Positions 16,417 to 25,346 of a stretch of DNA of 64,000 nucleotides are shown here, one piece after another. Position 1 is the first letter of the stretch. Every line of letters starts with the position of its first letter. The notes beneath the pieces are model-generated. The model was not told where the DNA came from, did no database searches, and worked only from the letters and a program-made list of their open reading frames with translations. Made by a program: the position numbers and the translations under genes. Source of the stretch: Bacillota bacterium (GTDB taxonomy: Bacteria; Bacillota; Clostridia; Lachnospirales; Lachnospiraceae); assembly GCA_023414875.1 (NCBI GenBank), contig JAEZMV010000021.1, positions 62,001 to 126,000 of the forward strand, read 5' to 3'.

Positions 16417-18369
16417 ATGATAGAAAAATCGATGAATGCTTTAGAATTTAACAAAATATTGGAATTGCTAAGTGAAAATGCTGTCTCTGAAAGTGCAAAA
16501 CAAAAACTATTAGAGCTTAGACCATACCTTAGTGAAAGGGATGTAATTGCTAAAATAAAGGATACAACTGAGGCAAGAAAAATTCTTGACCATATCGGTA
16601 CAGCTCCACTTCCTAACATGAAGGATATCAAACAGTTATTAGAGCTTGCAGAAAAGGGTGGTATGTTAATTCCCGAACAGCTGACTCAGGTTGGCTTATT
16701 TATCAATGCCTGCAAGCGAATGAAAAGCTTTTTAAAGAGGGCCGAATCTCTATGTGTTGATATCGCAGGATATGGCGGCTCAATCAATGAACTGACTAAT
16801 CTTTCAAATGAAATACAGAATACAATACGCAATCATGCCGTTGACGACAATGCTTCGAAGGAACTTAGGGATATCCGTCGCAAGATAGAGCAGATAAAAA
16901 CCGAAATGAAATCCAAGCTGGAAAGTCAGCTCAGAAGTAAAAAAGAGTGGTTCACAGATAGCTATGTATCGACCCGAAACGGACATTTTGTATTACCTGT
17001 TAAGCGGGAATACAAAAATATGGTGAATGGATCTGTGCTGGATATCTCCTCCAGCGGTTCGACGTATTTTATTGAACCGACAGTTGTTTCAAAATTGAAA
17101 GAGGAAGTTTCCATTCTTGAAATAGCCGAAAGTAATGAAGAACGAAGGATCCTATATGTGTTGTCTGCTTTGGTTGGAGAAAATGCCTTCCCAATCAATC
17201 TGAATATTGAGGCTATGGAGACACTTGATTTTATCTTTGCAAAGGCAAAGCTCAGCTTGGATATGAAGGCTATTCCGGCAAGCATTAATATGGATCGAAG
17301 GATAATGATTGAAAACGGAAGGCATCCCTTGCTAAAACCATCAGAGTGTGTTCCTCTAAATTTTGTAATTGGATCTGGCATCACTGGTATTGTAATTACC
17401 GGACCCAATACCGGTGGTAAAACAGTTGCCTTAAAAACGGTCGGCCTACTGCAGCTTATGGCGCAAAGCGGCCTCCACGTACCCTGCGATCAGGCAGAGT
17501 TATGTATGAATAATGCAGTACTCAGTGATATCGGAGATGGTCAGAGTATTACAGAAAACTTATCAACATTCTCATCCCATATCACTAATATTATCAACAT
17601 TTTAAATTATGCGGATCGGGATAGCCTGGTACTGCTGGATGAACTAGGTTCGGGTACGGACCCTGCCGAAGGCATGGGAATTGCAATCTCAATCCTTGAG
17701 GAGCTAATGCACAAGAATTGTCTGTTTGTAGCTACTACCCATTATCCAGAAGTTAAGGAGTATGCAAATAAAACGGAAGGTCTTATGAATGCCAAAATGG
17801 CTTTTGACAGAGAAAGTCTTAAGCCATTATACCGTCTTGAAATCGGGGAAGCAGGCGAGAGCTGCGCCCTATATATTGCAAAACGTCTTGGCCTTCCGAA
17901 ACGAATGTTGGAACGTGCTTATCAGGAGGCTTATTTAAAGGAGAATAGTAATAAGAGGATTATTCCTGAAAAGGATTTTCTGGATACTGCACAACAATAT
18001 AAGGAAACTGAACACCCCTCTCCGCTCATTCACTCCCGTATTGAAAAAATGGCACCTCCCAAGCAAATCAGTACAAGAAGTCAAAGGTTTCAAATCGGAG
18101 ACAGCGTCGTTGTATATCCTCAGAAAAAGATCGGAATTGTCTTCAAAACCGCTGATGAAAAAGGAGAGGTAGGGGTACAAATCCAGAAGAAAAAAGAATT
18201 TATAAATCACAAGCGCCTGCAGCTTAAGGTCGCTGCAGCCGAGATGTATCCGGAAAACTACGATTTTTCCATCGTATTTGACTCTGTTGCAAATCGAAAA
18301 GCGAGACATAAGATGGATAAGAGCTATCAACCCGGACTTTCGATTGTATATGAGAAGGAGCAGCTATAA
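16417..18369 (+). CDS. MutS2-like ATPase lacking the Smr domain
   Basis: A 650-residue MutS-family ATPase. The MutS2-specific segment STRNGHFVLPVKREY ... DISSSGSTYFIEP lies at residues 185-221, Walker A GPNTGGKT at 329-336, and Walker B LVLLDELGSGTDPAEG at 404-419. A KOW-like stretch (GDSVVVYPQKKIGIV) follows near 566, then a short tail. Bacillus MutS2 is about 785 residues and ends in an Smr domain, which is absent here. MutS2 of B. subtilis is reported to split collided ribosomes, so a translation-rescue role is possible. AAAGGAG precedes the ATG. Expression appears to be controlled by the leader. Confidence 0.85.
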   Translation: MIEKSMNALEFNKILELLSENAVSESAKQKLLELRPYLSERDVIAKIKDTTEARKILDHIGTAPLPNMKDIKQLLELAEKGGMLIPEQLTQVGLFINACKRMKSFLKRAESLCVDIAGYGGSINELTNLSNEIQNTIRNHAVDDNASKELRDIRRKIEQIKTEMKSKLESQLRSKKEWFTDSYVSTRNGHFVLPVKREYKNMVNGSVLDISSSGSTYFIEPTVVSKLKEEVSILEIAESNEERRILYVLSALVGENAFPINLNIEAMETLDFIFAKAKLSLDMKAIPASINMDRRIMIENGRHPLLKPSECVPLNFVIGSGITGIVITGPNTGGKTVALKTVGLLQLMAQSGLHVPCDQAELCMNNAVLSDIGDGQSITENLSTFSSHITNIINILNYADRDSLVLLDELGSGTDPAEGMGIAISILEELMHKNCLFVATTHYPEVKEYANKTEGLMNAKMAFDRESLKPLYRLEIGEAGESCALYIAKRLGLPKRMLERAYQEAYLKENSNKRIIPEKDFLDTAQQYKETEHPSPLIHSRIEKMAPPKQISTRSQRFQIGDSVVVYPQKKIGIVFKTADEKGEVGVQIQKKKEFINHKRLQLKVAAAEMYPENYDFSIVFDSVANRKARHKMDKSYQPGLSIVYEKEQL

Positions 18370-18419
18370 GGATAACGTTCTTAACTGCCTTTGTTAAGGG
18401 TTACTCTTAACGAAAATAA

Positions 18420-18506
18420 AAATCAGCTATTGCAAATAAGATATCCAGTAATTTTCGAAGTAATTAACTCCGATGAATATTGAATACTGTCTGCAATAGC
18501 TGATTT
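18420..18506 (+). terminator. Long inverted repeat after the MutS2-like gene
   Basis: AAATCAGCTATTGCA (18420-18434) and its perfect complement (18492-18506) enclose 57 bases. It lies between convergent genes and probably ends transcription or shields the 3' end. The T-tract is short. Confidence 0.5.
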
Positions 18507-18562
18507 ATATTATATGAATATACCCTAGTCTTTTAGATAGCTCCTCCGATAAATTTAGTCAG

Positions 18563-19003
18563 TTAATCAATTTGTGTCTCAACATCAAGAAATTGAATCA
18601 AAATATCGTACATCTCCTTATACTCCTTTTTTAAGCTTACCGGCTTAAAATCTGTCGTAACAAAACAATGATCTGATTCTCCGATTGCTCTGACTTGCTT
18701 TGTTTCGGCATCCAGGACCTGATACTCTATCTTCATTTTAATGCCGTTAAAGAAGATTAGCTTGGTTTTTATTAGCACTGTTTCATTAAAACGAACCGCT
18801 GCTTTATACTCACAGTTAATACCAAGTACCGGTGAATATACTCCGGCCGACTCGATTATATCATAGCCAAGACCAATCTGATCCAAATAATCTACCCTCG
18901 CTTCCTCAAACCAACGGATATAGTTTGAGTGGTGGATGACCGCCATCTGATCTGTCTCATAGTATTTTGCCTGATGGAAATATGGTTTCAGCTTATTTTC
19001 CAC
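18563..19003 (-). CDS. Acyl-CoA thioesterase, YbgC/4-hydroxybenzoyl-CoA thioesterase family
   Basis: A 146-residue hotdog-fold enzyme. The catalytic Asp18 lies in YYETDQMAVIHHSNYIRWFEEAR (residues 14-36), the diagnostic motif of the YbgC-type family, and SDHCFVTTDFKPV near 107 completes the fold. It would hydrolyse short acyl-CoA thioesters in the cytoplasm; the natural substrate is unknown. The start is GTG with AGGAGG eight bases upstream. It stands alone, convergent with the MutS2-like gene. Confidence 0.88.
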   Translation of the reverse strand: MENKLKPYFHQAKYYETDQMAVIHHSNYIRWFEEARVDYLDQIGLGYDIIESAGVYSPVLGINCEYKAAVRFNETVLIKTKLIFFNGIKMKIEYQVLDAETKQVRAIGESDHCFVTTDFKPVSLKKEYKEMYDILIQFLDVETQID

Positions 19004-19189
19004 TTATCTTCCTCCTGCTTTTATACCGTGTTCTCTTACGTTGCTTTACACTACTTTTTATTTTCAGTTGTCCGTTATTAACAGCTGCTAATTTGTATAA
19101 AAGAAATCATACTCTTTTTATGAGCTTATGGCAATAGCTTTATCATAATGAATGCTTGTTAAATTCTCCGTTTCTCTTCTTCCTGATAA

Positions 19190-19747
19190 TTACTGCTTCT
19201 GGCTGGCATCCAGAGTAATATCAAGACTGCCATCACTACTAAAAAAACTTACAACTATCGTAAGTCCGTCCTTTGTACTCGCTGTATATGACTTCATATC
19301 ATCCGAAGAGCTTTCATAGGTGTTCTCAGTAAAACCTTCATCTTTTACCTTTTCTACATAGTCTTCATAATCATCCAGTTTATTTTCATCGGTACACAGC
19401 ATACAGGTATCTTTCATATTTAGAATATAAGTAACTTTTGCATCTTTATATTTTGGGATATAATCAGCTGCCATTCCCTCTGGCCAGTCATAAACACCTC
19501 CGGATTGCATCACCGCACCATCTTCACCCTCGAACACGATTCCATCTTCATCGATGGTCATCGTTTCTCCGTCTTCACCTTTAATATTAATCTCACCATC
19601 TTCTATATCAATATCCCCTTCATCCCCAATTGCTTTATCTACAATACCTTCTGTGATACTATCCCCAATTTTCTTTTTCAGGTTACAGCCTGTTAATAGT
19701 AAGAACGCTGCTAAAAATATACTAAGTAATATAATCTTACGAAACAT
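19190..19747 (-). CDS. Lipoprotein of unknown function, 185 aa
   Basis: The start at 19747 is set by GGAGGG six bases upstream; the frame is open 28 codons further. The signal peptide ends in LLLTGC (lipidated Cys21). The first third of the mature protein is very acidic with repeated DGE/GEDGE motifs, followed by a small domain with a CMLC pair. I do not recognise a family. It is probably co-transcribed with the lipoprotein and DUF4870 genes upstream, a cluster that may act at the cell surface. Confidence 0.7.
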   Translation of the reverse strand: MFRKIILLSIFLAAFLLLTGCNLKKKIGDSITEGIVDKAIGDEGDIDIEDGEINIKGEDGETMTIDEDGIVFEGEDGAVMQSGGVYDWPEGMAADYIPKYKDAKVTYILNMKDTCMLCTDENKLDDYEDYVEKVKDEGFTENTYESSSDDMKSYTASTKDGLTIVVSFFSSDGSLDITLDASQKQ

Positions 19748-19843
19748 ATTAGTCCCTCCATTTCTAATATTCCTTGAAAGAAGTGCCTTTTCTGATACGA
19801 AACGGCAGAGAAGACACTTCTTAATGTTCAATAACCTATTTTT

Positions 19844-20797
19844 TTATTTATCTAATGCAAATACCCCATCCTTAACACTGCCGCCGTGTTCAATCACTCC
19901 GCCTGCAGCCTCAAACAATTCAATTACCTTTTCCTTGCTCATACCATCTTCCAGCTTAATCACCTCGAACTCAGGTCCAATCTTCATATTAGCGACTACA
20001 TATTCAAGGCTTCCATTTGCTATATGAAGAAATGTACAGTTCGTGGTCATCTCTTCTTCTCCCCGCCAATTCAATGTACTGCCATCCATAATAATGGTGC
20101 TCATACTTCCGTCTTTATATCTCATGAACTCATTGGTGGAACGTTTAATTCTCTTCCCTTCACGTTCGGTATAATTATCAGAATAATAATATCCTTTCTC
20201 TAAGTCACTGCTTCCACTTTCAATCAACTTATCACCTTTTACCATGTCAGGGGTAAATCCGTCTTCTTCAAGCACATCTTCATAACCAAAGGTCAATTGT
20301 GACCCATTTTTATCAACAAAGCCCTTATATCCTGCAAACATGAGATCTCCTTCAAAATGGCCGTTCTCATTCATCAGATTCAGTAAGTCGTACTGTACAC
20401 CGGTAACAAAGCATAAGCCCGGAGTTACCAAGGCCAGGGTTTCCATTCCTTCGTATTTATTGACTGCTTCCTCACAGCTCTCATATAGTTTACTCCAATA
20501 TTCGGAGATATCCCCAATCGTCTCAAAATCACCGGAACCTAACTCTGCTTTTCCTTCTGAAGCATCACTACCTGAGTCAGATATCTCCTCGGAATTTTCA
20601 TTTGTAGCTTCAGACGCAGAAGCCTCTTTCTCTTTTTCCTCTTCTTCCTCTGAAGCCTCTTCTTCGTCATTATCCTTCGAAGAAGCCTCGGTTTTATCAC
20701 TGTTATCTTTATTCGTAGGCTTTGAAGAGCCTTCACAGCCTGTGAATAACAAGCCAAGACATAATACCAGTGAAATAATAATCAGCAACTTTTTCAT
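19844..20797 (-). CDS. Lipoprotein of unknown function, 317 aa
   Basis: A signal peptide with lipobox LLFTGC (Cys21) is followed by a low-complexity Glu/Ser-rich linker (about residues 25-85, with EEEEE runs). A globular domain of about 230 residues contains YSDNYTEREGKRIKRS and ends in FEAAGGVIEHGG. The acidic linker probably spaces the domain from the membrane. No family recognised. The ATG has AAAGG upstream. It lies between the DUF4870 gene and the second lipoprotein gene, same strand. Confidence 0.7.
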   Translation of the reverse strand: MKKLLIIISLVLCLGLLFTGCEGSSKPTNKDNSDKTEASSKDNDEEEASEEEEEKEKEASASEATNENSEEISDSGSDASEGKAELGSGDFETIGDISEYWSKLYESCEEAVNKYEGMETLALVTPGLCFVTGVQYDLLNLMNENGHFEGDLMFAGYKGFVDKNGSQLTFGYEDVLEEDGFTPDMVKGDKLIESGSSDLEKGYYYSDNYTEREGKRIKRSTNEFMRYKDGSMSTIIMDGSTLNWRGEEEMTTNCTFLHIANGSLEYVVANMKIGPEFEVIKLEDGMSKEKVIELFEAAGGVIEHGGSVKDGVFALDK

Positions 20798-20907
20798 TTA
20801 TTACCATGCCTTTCTTAAAAGCCTGCAAGCTTATTGTATGAAAACTTCTTTTTCATGCTATGCAGAACACATTTTTTACATCTTTAATTATAAATTCTTA
20901 TTCATAT

Positions 20908-21261
20908 TTATTTCAAAAGTCTGAATTTACCGATCAGCGGTAATTCCTTTGCCTTCCCTGTAAGTCCGTTAATCAACCCCAGTAAAGCGAAAACAAAAAT
21001 GAATATTGAAAATACCGGTAACAACAACCATCCGATAATCGGAATAATTGTTAATATAATTGTTCCACCAATGCTAAGTATAAAAAGAATTAATGATTGG
21101 TTTGCATGAAATCTTCCGTATCGAGAATCAGCACAGGCAAGTAGCGGTAAAAAGAAAATAATATATGCGAGTCCCGCAAATACCTTATTCTTCTCAATGT
21201 CTGCCGGGTCAAAGCTTTCTGTTGCACTTCCCATTGTGTTGTTCATGTTTGGATCTGACAT
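20908..21261 (-). CDS. DUF4870-like small membrane protein
   Basis: A 117-residue protein with a polar N-terminus of about 25 residues and three to four membrane segments. FAGLAYIIFFLPLLACADSRYGRFHANQSLI near residues 28-58 is the pattern of DUF4870/Tic20-like proteins: first helix, a tract with RFHANQ, then a hairpin of helices. Molecular function is unknown. AAGGAGGAG precedes the ATG. It is the first gene of a probable three-gene unit with two lipoproteins. Confidence 0.75.
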   Translation of the reverse strand: MSDPNMNNTMGSATESFDPADIEKNKVFAGLAYIIFFLPLLACADSRYGRFHANQSLILFILSIGGTIILTIIPIIGWLLLPVFSIFIFVFALLGLINGLTGKAKELPLIGKFRLLK

Positions 21262-21353
21262 AATCTAACTCCTCCTTATTATATGTATATTTTTTGATGC
21301 GCTAGTACCTACATTCATTCTATCCATATTTACCCAAATTGCTATTGCCCCAA

Positions 21354-21439
21354 GGGTGATTCTACCTTAAAAAACATATCACCCTATGGGTGATTTAGGA
21401 AATTAGTCACTTGGAAGATTTTAGTATATATGATATAAT
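21354..21439 (+). promoter_or_regulatory. Promoter and ATCACCC/GGGTGAT operator of the solute-binding protein/LuxR operon
   Basis: TTGGAA (21411-21416) and TATAAT (21434-21439) are 17 bases apart. Just upstream lies the palindrome ATCACCC-TAT-GGGTGAT (21378-21394), and a third half-site GGGTGAT occurs at 21354-21360. The three half-sites next to the -35 box fit activator binding, possibly by the LuxR-type regulator encoded in the same operon. Confidence 0.6.
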
Positions 21440-21508
21440 GTCCTCGTTAATAGCTAGAAATTCTATATTATTGTGAGTTAATACCATTAAGGATTGGGAG
21501 GGAATTAT

Positions 21509-22897
21509 ACGAAAAAAAAATACATACTCATACTGTTTATCCTACTTCTGGTTCCTACCATAATAATTATTGTTAGTTTAATAAAGGTTAAAAAACAAGA
21601 CCCTGTTACTCTTACTCTTTGGCACAATTATGGGGGCCAAATGAAGAACACCATGGATGAAATGATAGAAGAATTCAACGGCACTGTCGGAATTAAGGAA
21701 GGTGTTATTATAAATGTAACATCCATATCAGGCTCCCAAACTTTGCATGATAAACTCACAATGGCTGCTAACGATGATCCCGGAGCTCCAACTCTTCCGG
21801 ATATTACGACCGCATATCCTAAGACTGCTATGATTCTAGCCAAAAAAGATCTGCTGCTTAATTTGGAGAGCTTATTTTCCAAGAAAGAGCTCTCTGCCTA
21901 TATACCACGGTTTATTGAAGAAGGGCGCTTGGAAGGGGATCAGCTTTTCGTATTTCCGACTGCAAAATCCACAGAGGTATTGTTTATAAATAGAACCATC
22001 TTCAACCGTTTCGCCAAAGATAGCGGTTCTACCCTAGAGGATCTAAGCACATTTGAAGGAATTGCAAAAACTGCTGATTTATATTATGAATGGACCGATA
22101 ATCAGACTCCTGATGTTTTAAATGATGGGAAAACCTTCTATATTCCTGATTCACTCTTTAACCTCTCTTTGATAGGATGTGAACAGTTAGGATATAACCT
22201 GACTAAGAATAACACAATTAATTTTCCAAACCCGGCAATTACTAAGATATGGGATAATTATCTAATTCCATCCGTGCAGGGACATATTGCAGTCTTTGAG
22301 GGTTATGCCTCGGATCTTGCTAAAACTGGAGAAATCGTGTGTTCAACTGGTTCTACTGCAGGTGTATTATTCTTCTCTCCTACCGTAACTTATTCTGATA
22401 ATACAACCGAAGAAGCAGATCTTACCATCCTTCCTTATCCCACCTTTGAAGGCGGAGAAAAAGTAGCGATTCAAAGGGGCGCAGGAATGTGCGTAATCAA
22501 ATCCAATAAAGAAAAAGAACGTTTGGCAGGAATTTTCTTGAAATGGTTTACCAGCCCTGAGAACAATCTGAGATTCGTCTCCTCAACCGGATACCTTCCG
22601 GTTACTGAAGAGGCCTTTGGAGATGTTATGTTAAAAGAAATAGATTCAATTTCAGATGAGAATATTAAGGAACTATTGAAGGTTTCTCGCTCGATGCAGT
22701 TGGAATATGAGTTTTTTATAACCCCATTATTTGACGGTGTCGATACCCTGCAAAGCACTTATGAGAATAACCTTAGAGCATTAGCCCTAGAGGCACGGGA
22801 TGAATACCTGGCACTATTAGAATCCAAGGAAAAGCAAGAGGCTTTGACATTAGCTCTGGAGGGAAAACTCGAAAAATTCCAGAAGTGCTTTGAATAA
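21509..22897 (+). CDS. Family 1 extracellular solute-binding protein, membrane-anchored; possible ACG start
   Basis: About 463 residues. After a basic N-terminus (KKKYILILFILLLVP) and one membrane segment without a lipobox Cys, the protein follows the sugar-type SBP family 1 fold: TLTLWHNYGGQMKNTMDEMIEEFN, then DITTAYPKTAMILAKKDLLLNL, and a C-terminal GAGMCVIKSNKEKERLAGIFLKWF. No permease or ATPase genes are nearby. The ribosome site GGGAGGG is seven bases before an ACG codon (21509) where MKKKY would begin; the only conventional in-frame start is a TTG at 21494 that overlaps the ribosome site. Its end overlaps the next gene by eight bases. Confidence 0.8.
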   Translation, partial: TKKKYILILFILLLVPTIIIIVSLIKVKKQDPVTLTLWHNYGGQMKNTMDEMIEEFNGTVGIKEGVIINVTSISGSQTLHDKLTMAANDDPGAPTLPDITTAYPKTAMILAKKDLLLNLESLFSKKELSAYIPRFIEEGRLEGDQLFVFPTAKSTEVLFINRTIFNRFAKDSGSTLEDLSTFEGIAKTADLYYEWTDNQTPDVLNDGKTFYIPDSLFNLSLIGCEQLGYNLTKNNTINFPNPAITKIWDNYLIPSVQGHIAVFEGYASDLAKTGEIVCSTGSTAGVLFFSPTVTYSDNTTEEADLTILPYPTFEGGEKVAIQRGAGMCVIKSNKEKERLAGIFLKWFTSPENNLRFVSSTGYLPVTEEAFGDVMLKEIDSISDENIKELLKVSRSMQLEYEFFITPLFDGVDTLQSTYENNLRALALEARDEYLALLESKEKQEALTLALEGKLEKFQKCFE

Positions 22898-24548
22898 ATA
22901 TATTCTATCATATATTAAGAGAGGTCGGTATTCACTGTTGAACAAGCTACAGGAACAGCTGCTATTCAGATTAAATAGATCGAATTCAACGAGCATCTCC
23001 ATGAGGTTAAGACTATTTCTATTTTTATTGGTGCTTGTACTTACGATGGTAGCCGGTATCATTATTATCATGATGGTTACCGGTATCTTCTCTGCCGGCA
23101 TTACAGAAAGCAAGCAGCTTATTCAAAGTGAATTAATGGAAACCTCTCAGGATATCTCGACACAATATGGGCAGCTTTCCGTACAAGCTGTTGAGTTTTC
23201 AAAAGAGCTATCCTTAAAGATAGAAGAGAATTTACGAAAGAAAAATCTGACTATTTCCATGCTTTCCGATTATCCGGAGCAGATTGAAGAGCTAGAATTG
23301 GATTTATTTGAAAAGACTTACTACTCTTTACAGAAATCAAACTGCAGTGGGGCCTTTTTTATTCTGAATACTACGGTAAATCCGAATTTGGAAAACTCTG
23401 ATTATTCAAAAGCAGGTCTCTATATCAAGAACATGGAGCCTAATATAGTAAGTGCTTCTTCACCTACTTTTACCATACTAAGAGGCCATTCCAGCGTAGG
23501 TAGGGAGAACTCTCTCAATCTTCATACACAATGGAGCATGGAGTTTGATGTCAGCAAAGCCGATTATTATTCACTTCCTATCCAGGCTGCTTTAAATAAT
23601 GAGGGAATGGCTTTATCAAAACTGTATTACTGGAGTGACCCTATCACCCTACCCGGTACAAGTGAGGAAGCAATGCTATGTACTGTTCCACTAATTGATT
23701 CCAGGAATAATGTATATGGTGTCTGCGGCTTTGAAGTAAGTGATATGCTGTTTAAATTATCAAATATTCCAAATAGCAGTATGTATACCAGAATATTCTG
23801 TATGTTATCTCCGCTTGAGAACACCTCTGTCTCGATTAACCGATCAATCTTTGCCGGCGGCTATTCCATCAAGGATTTTTTAGAGGAAAATACCCATCTG
23901 AAGATAAAGGAGAACCAACACTCCTTTACGACTTATACCAGTAATAAAGGAAAGGTTTATTTGGGCCAGCATACCCCTATACAGCTTTATCCCAGCGATT
24001 CCCCATATGAAAAGGACCCTTGGATTACAGCAGTACTAGTACCAAAAGAGGATATCATTGACTCAATTACTCGGTTAAATATCATATTGGTATGTCTATT
24101 GACCCTGTTAGTTACCCTCGGAGTTATCATTTCTATTATATTTAGCAATAAATATCTCAAACCTATTTCAAGAGGAATTGAAATTATTAAATCCACAGAT
24201 GCTGTGGAGGCTCCGAAAACTAATGTCCAGGAAATTGACGATTTAATTAATTATCTCGCAATCTACAAAAAGGAATTGGCTAAAAAAGTAGAACAGGATA
24301 AAACTCAAATTTCCATGCTGGAACAGTTCGTAGGTAAAACCAAAAACCTGTCACCGGCTGAGCGCTCCGTCTTCAATCTTTATATTAAAGGCCTCAGTCC
24401 CAAGGAAATTGCTGATTCCATGTTTTTAAGTATAAACACAATAAAAACCCATAACAAACGCATCTTTGCTAAGCTTGGGGTGGCCTCCCGTGAGGAACTG
24501 CTCCTTTATATCAATATGCTAAAAGAAATAGGACAAGAGATCAAATAA
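22890..24548 (+). CDS. Membrane-anchored LuxR-family transcriptional regulator with extracellular sensor domain
   Basis: A 552-residue protein. Membrane segment 1 spans about 41-68, an extracellular region of some 325 residues follows (a dCache-like sensor by layout), membrane segment 2 spans about 396-418, then a HAMP/coiled-coil-like linker with KKELAKKVEQDKTQISMLEQ. The C-terminus is a LuxR/GerE helix-turn-helix at about 486-545 (LSPAERSVFNLYIKGLSPKE ... INTIKTHNKRIFAKLGV). It should sense an outside ligand and bind DNA at the membrane. It begins at TTG 22890 inside the end of the solute-binding protein gene; later starts are possible. Confidence 0.82.
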   Translation: MNKYILSYIKRGRYSLLNKLQEQLLFRLNRSNSTSISMRLRLFLFLLVLVLTMVAGIIIIMMVTGIFSAGITESKQLIQSELMETSQDISTQYGQLSVQAVEFSKELSLKIEENLRKKNLTISMLSDYPEQIEELELDLFEKTYYSLQKSNCSGAFFILNTTVNPNLENSDYSKAGLYIKNMEPNIVSASSPTFTILRGHSSVGRENSLNLHTQWSMEFDVSKADYYSLPIQAALNNEGMALSKLYYWSDPITLPGTSEEAMLCTVPLIDSRNNVYGVCGFEVSDMLFKLSNIPNSSMYTRIFCMLSPLENTSVSINRSIFAGGYSIKDFLEENTHLKIKENQHSFTTYTSNKGKVYLGQHTPIQLYPSDSPYEKDPWITAVLVPKEDIIDSITRLNIILVCLLTLLVTLGVIISIIFSNKYLKPISRGIEIIKSTDAVEAPKTNVQEIDDLINYLAIYKKELAKKVEQDKTQISMLEQFVGKTKNLSPAERSVFNLYIKGLSPKEIADSMFLSINTIKTHNKRIFAKLGVASREELLLYINMLKEIGQEIK

Positions 24549-24684
24549 AGCCTAAGTTAAATCTATTTTAAAGAAAATATACTAATCTTCAAAATAAGTA
24601 AAACCTGATAATTGATAAACTTTCATCCAATATCTACGGATAGAATTTCAATTATTGAAAATACTATTTTTGGAGGTGTATACT

Positions 24685-25203
24685 ATGATAACTAACATAA
24701 GCTTAACTACAAAGGAAAAGTATTTATTAGAAGATTCAAAGACTCATGAAGAAATATGTATTCTTAAATACAGTAATTATGCTAATTTAGCTACGGACGC
24801 AGAATTGAAAGGTGTGTTTCGTAGTAACCTTCAAACTGAATATGAACATCTACAGACAATCAATCAGCTGCTAAAGGGACAGGTTCCAAATATGAGTGGA
24901 CAAGGAAGCCAAAGTAGCAGTCAGCAGCAGTCAGGACAATCCAGCCAGATGCCGAATTCCCAACAATCCTCGGTTGAGCAGCAGAGTAGCAAATCTGCCA
25001 GCTTTCAGGCTTCCGACAAGGATCTCTGCATCGATATGCTAAATACCGAGAAGTATGTCTCCGGCGCCTATGATACATCAATCTTTGAATTTAAAGATGC
25101 ATCAGTACGTGATGTATTAAATCATATTCAAAAAGAAGAGCAAAAACACGGAGAAGCAATATTCGCTTATATGCAGAGCAAGGGAATGTATTCACCAAGC
25201 TAA
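24685..25203 (+). CDS. CotF-like spore coat / ferritin-like protein
   Basis: A 172-residue protein. Two helical halves (LTTKEKYLLEDSKTHEEICILKY and DLCIDMLNTEKYVSGAYDTSIFEFKDASVRDVLNHIQKEEQKHGE) match the Coat_F family with a ferritin-like four-helix layout. They are separated by a Gln/Ser-rich linker at about residues 60-108. Coat_F proteins are found in the spore coat of endospore formers, and some are general surface or stress proteins. The ATG at 24685 has GGAGGTG upstream; an earlier in-frame ATG lacks one. A terminator follows. Confidence 0.85.
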   Translation: MITNISLTTKEKYLLEDSKTHEEICILKYSNYANLATDAELKGVFRSNLQTEYEHLQTINQLLKGQVPNMSGQGSQSSSQQQSGQSSQMPNSQQSSVEQQSSKSASFQASDKDLCIDMLNTEKYVSGAYDTSIFEFKDASVRDVLNHIQKEEQKHGEAIFAYMQSKGMYSPS

Positions 25204-25245
25204 GCCAAAAGCTCTGGCAGAGAATTTAAGATGTAAAGTATAATG

Positions 25246-25292
25246 AAAGAGTCTGACTAATGGTGTCTTTTCCTATTAATCGGACTCTTTTA
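25246..25292 (+). terminator. Terminator after the CotF-like gene
   Basis: A 16-bp stem with G-T pairs (arms 25246-25261 and 25275-25290) ends in CTCTTTTATG, beginning 43 bases past the stop codon. Confidence 0.7.
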
Positions 25293-25346
25293 TGATGGGA
25301 ATTTGGTTTTACTATCTTTATAATCTTTTATTATTCATGATACATA

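Noticed and set aside
19554..20924. Several plus-strand ORFs across the lipoprotein genes
   Set aside because: They are antisense to acidic, Glu/Ser-rich coding sequence, which produces long spurious open frames.
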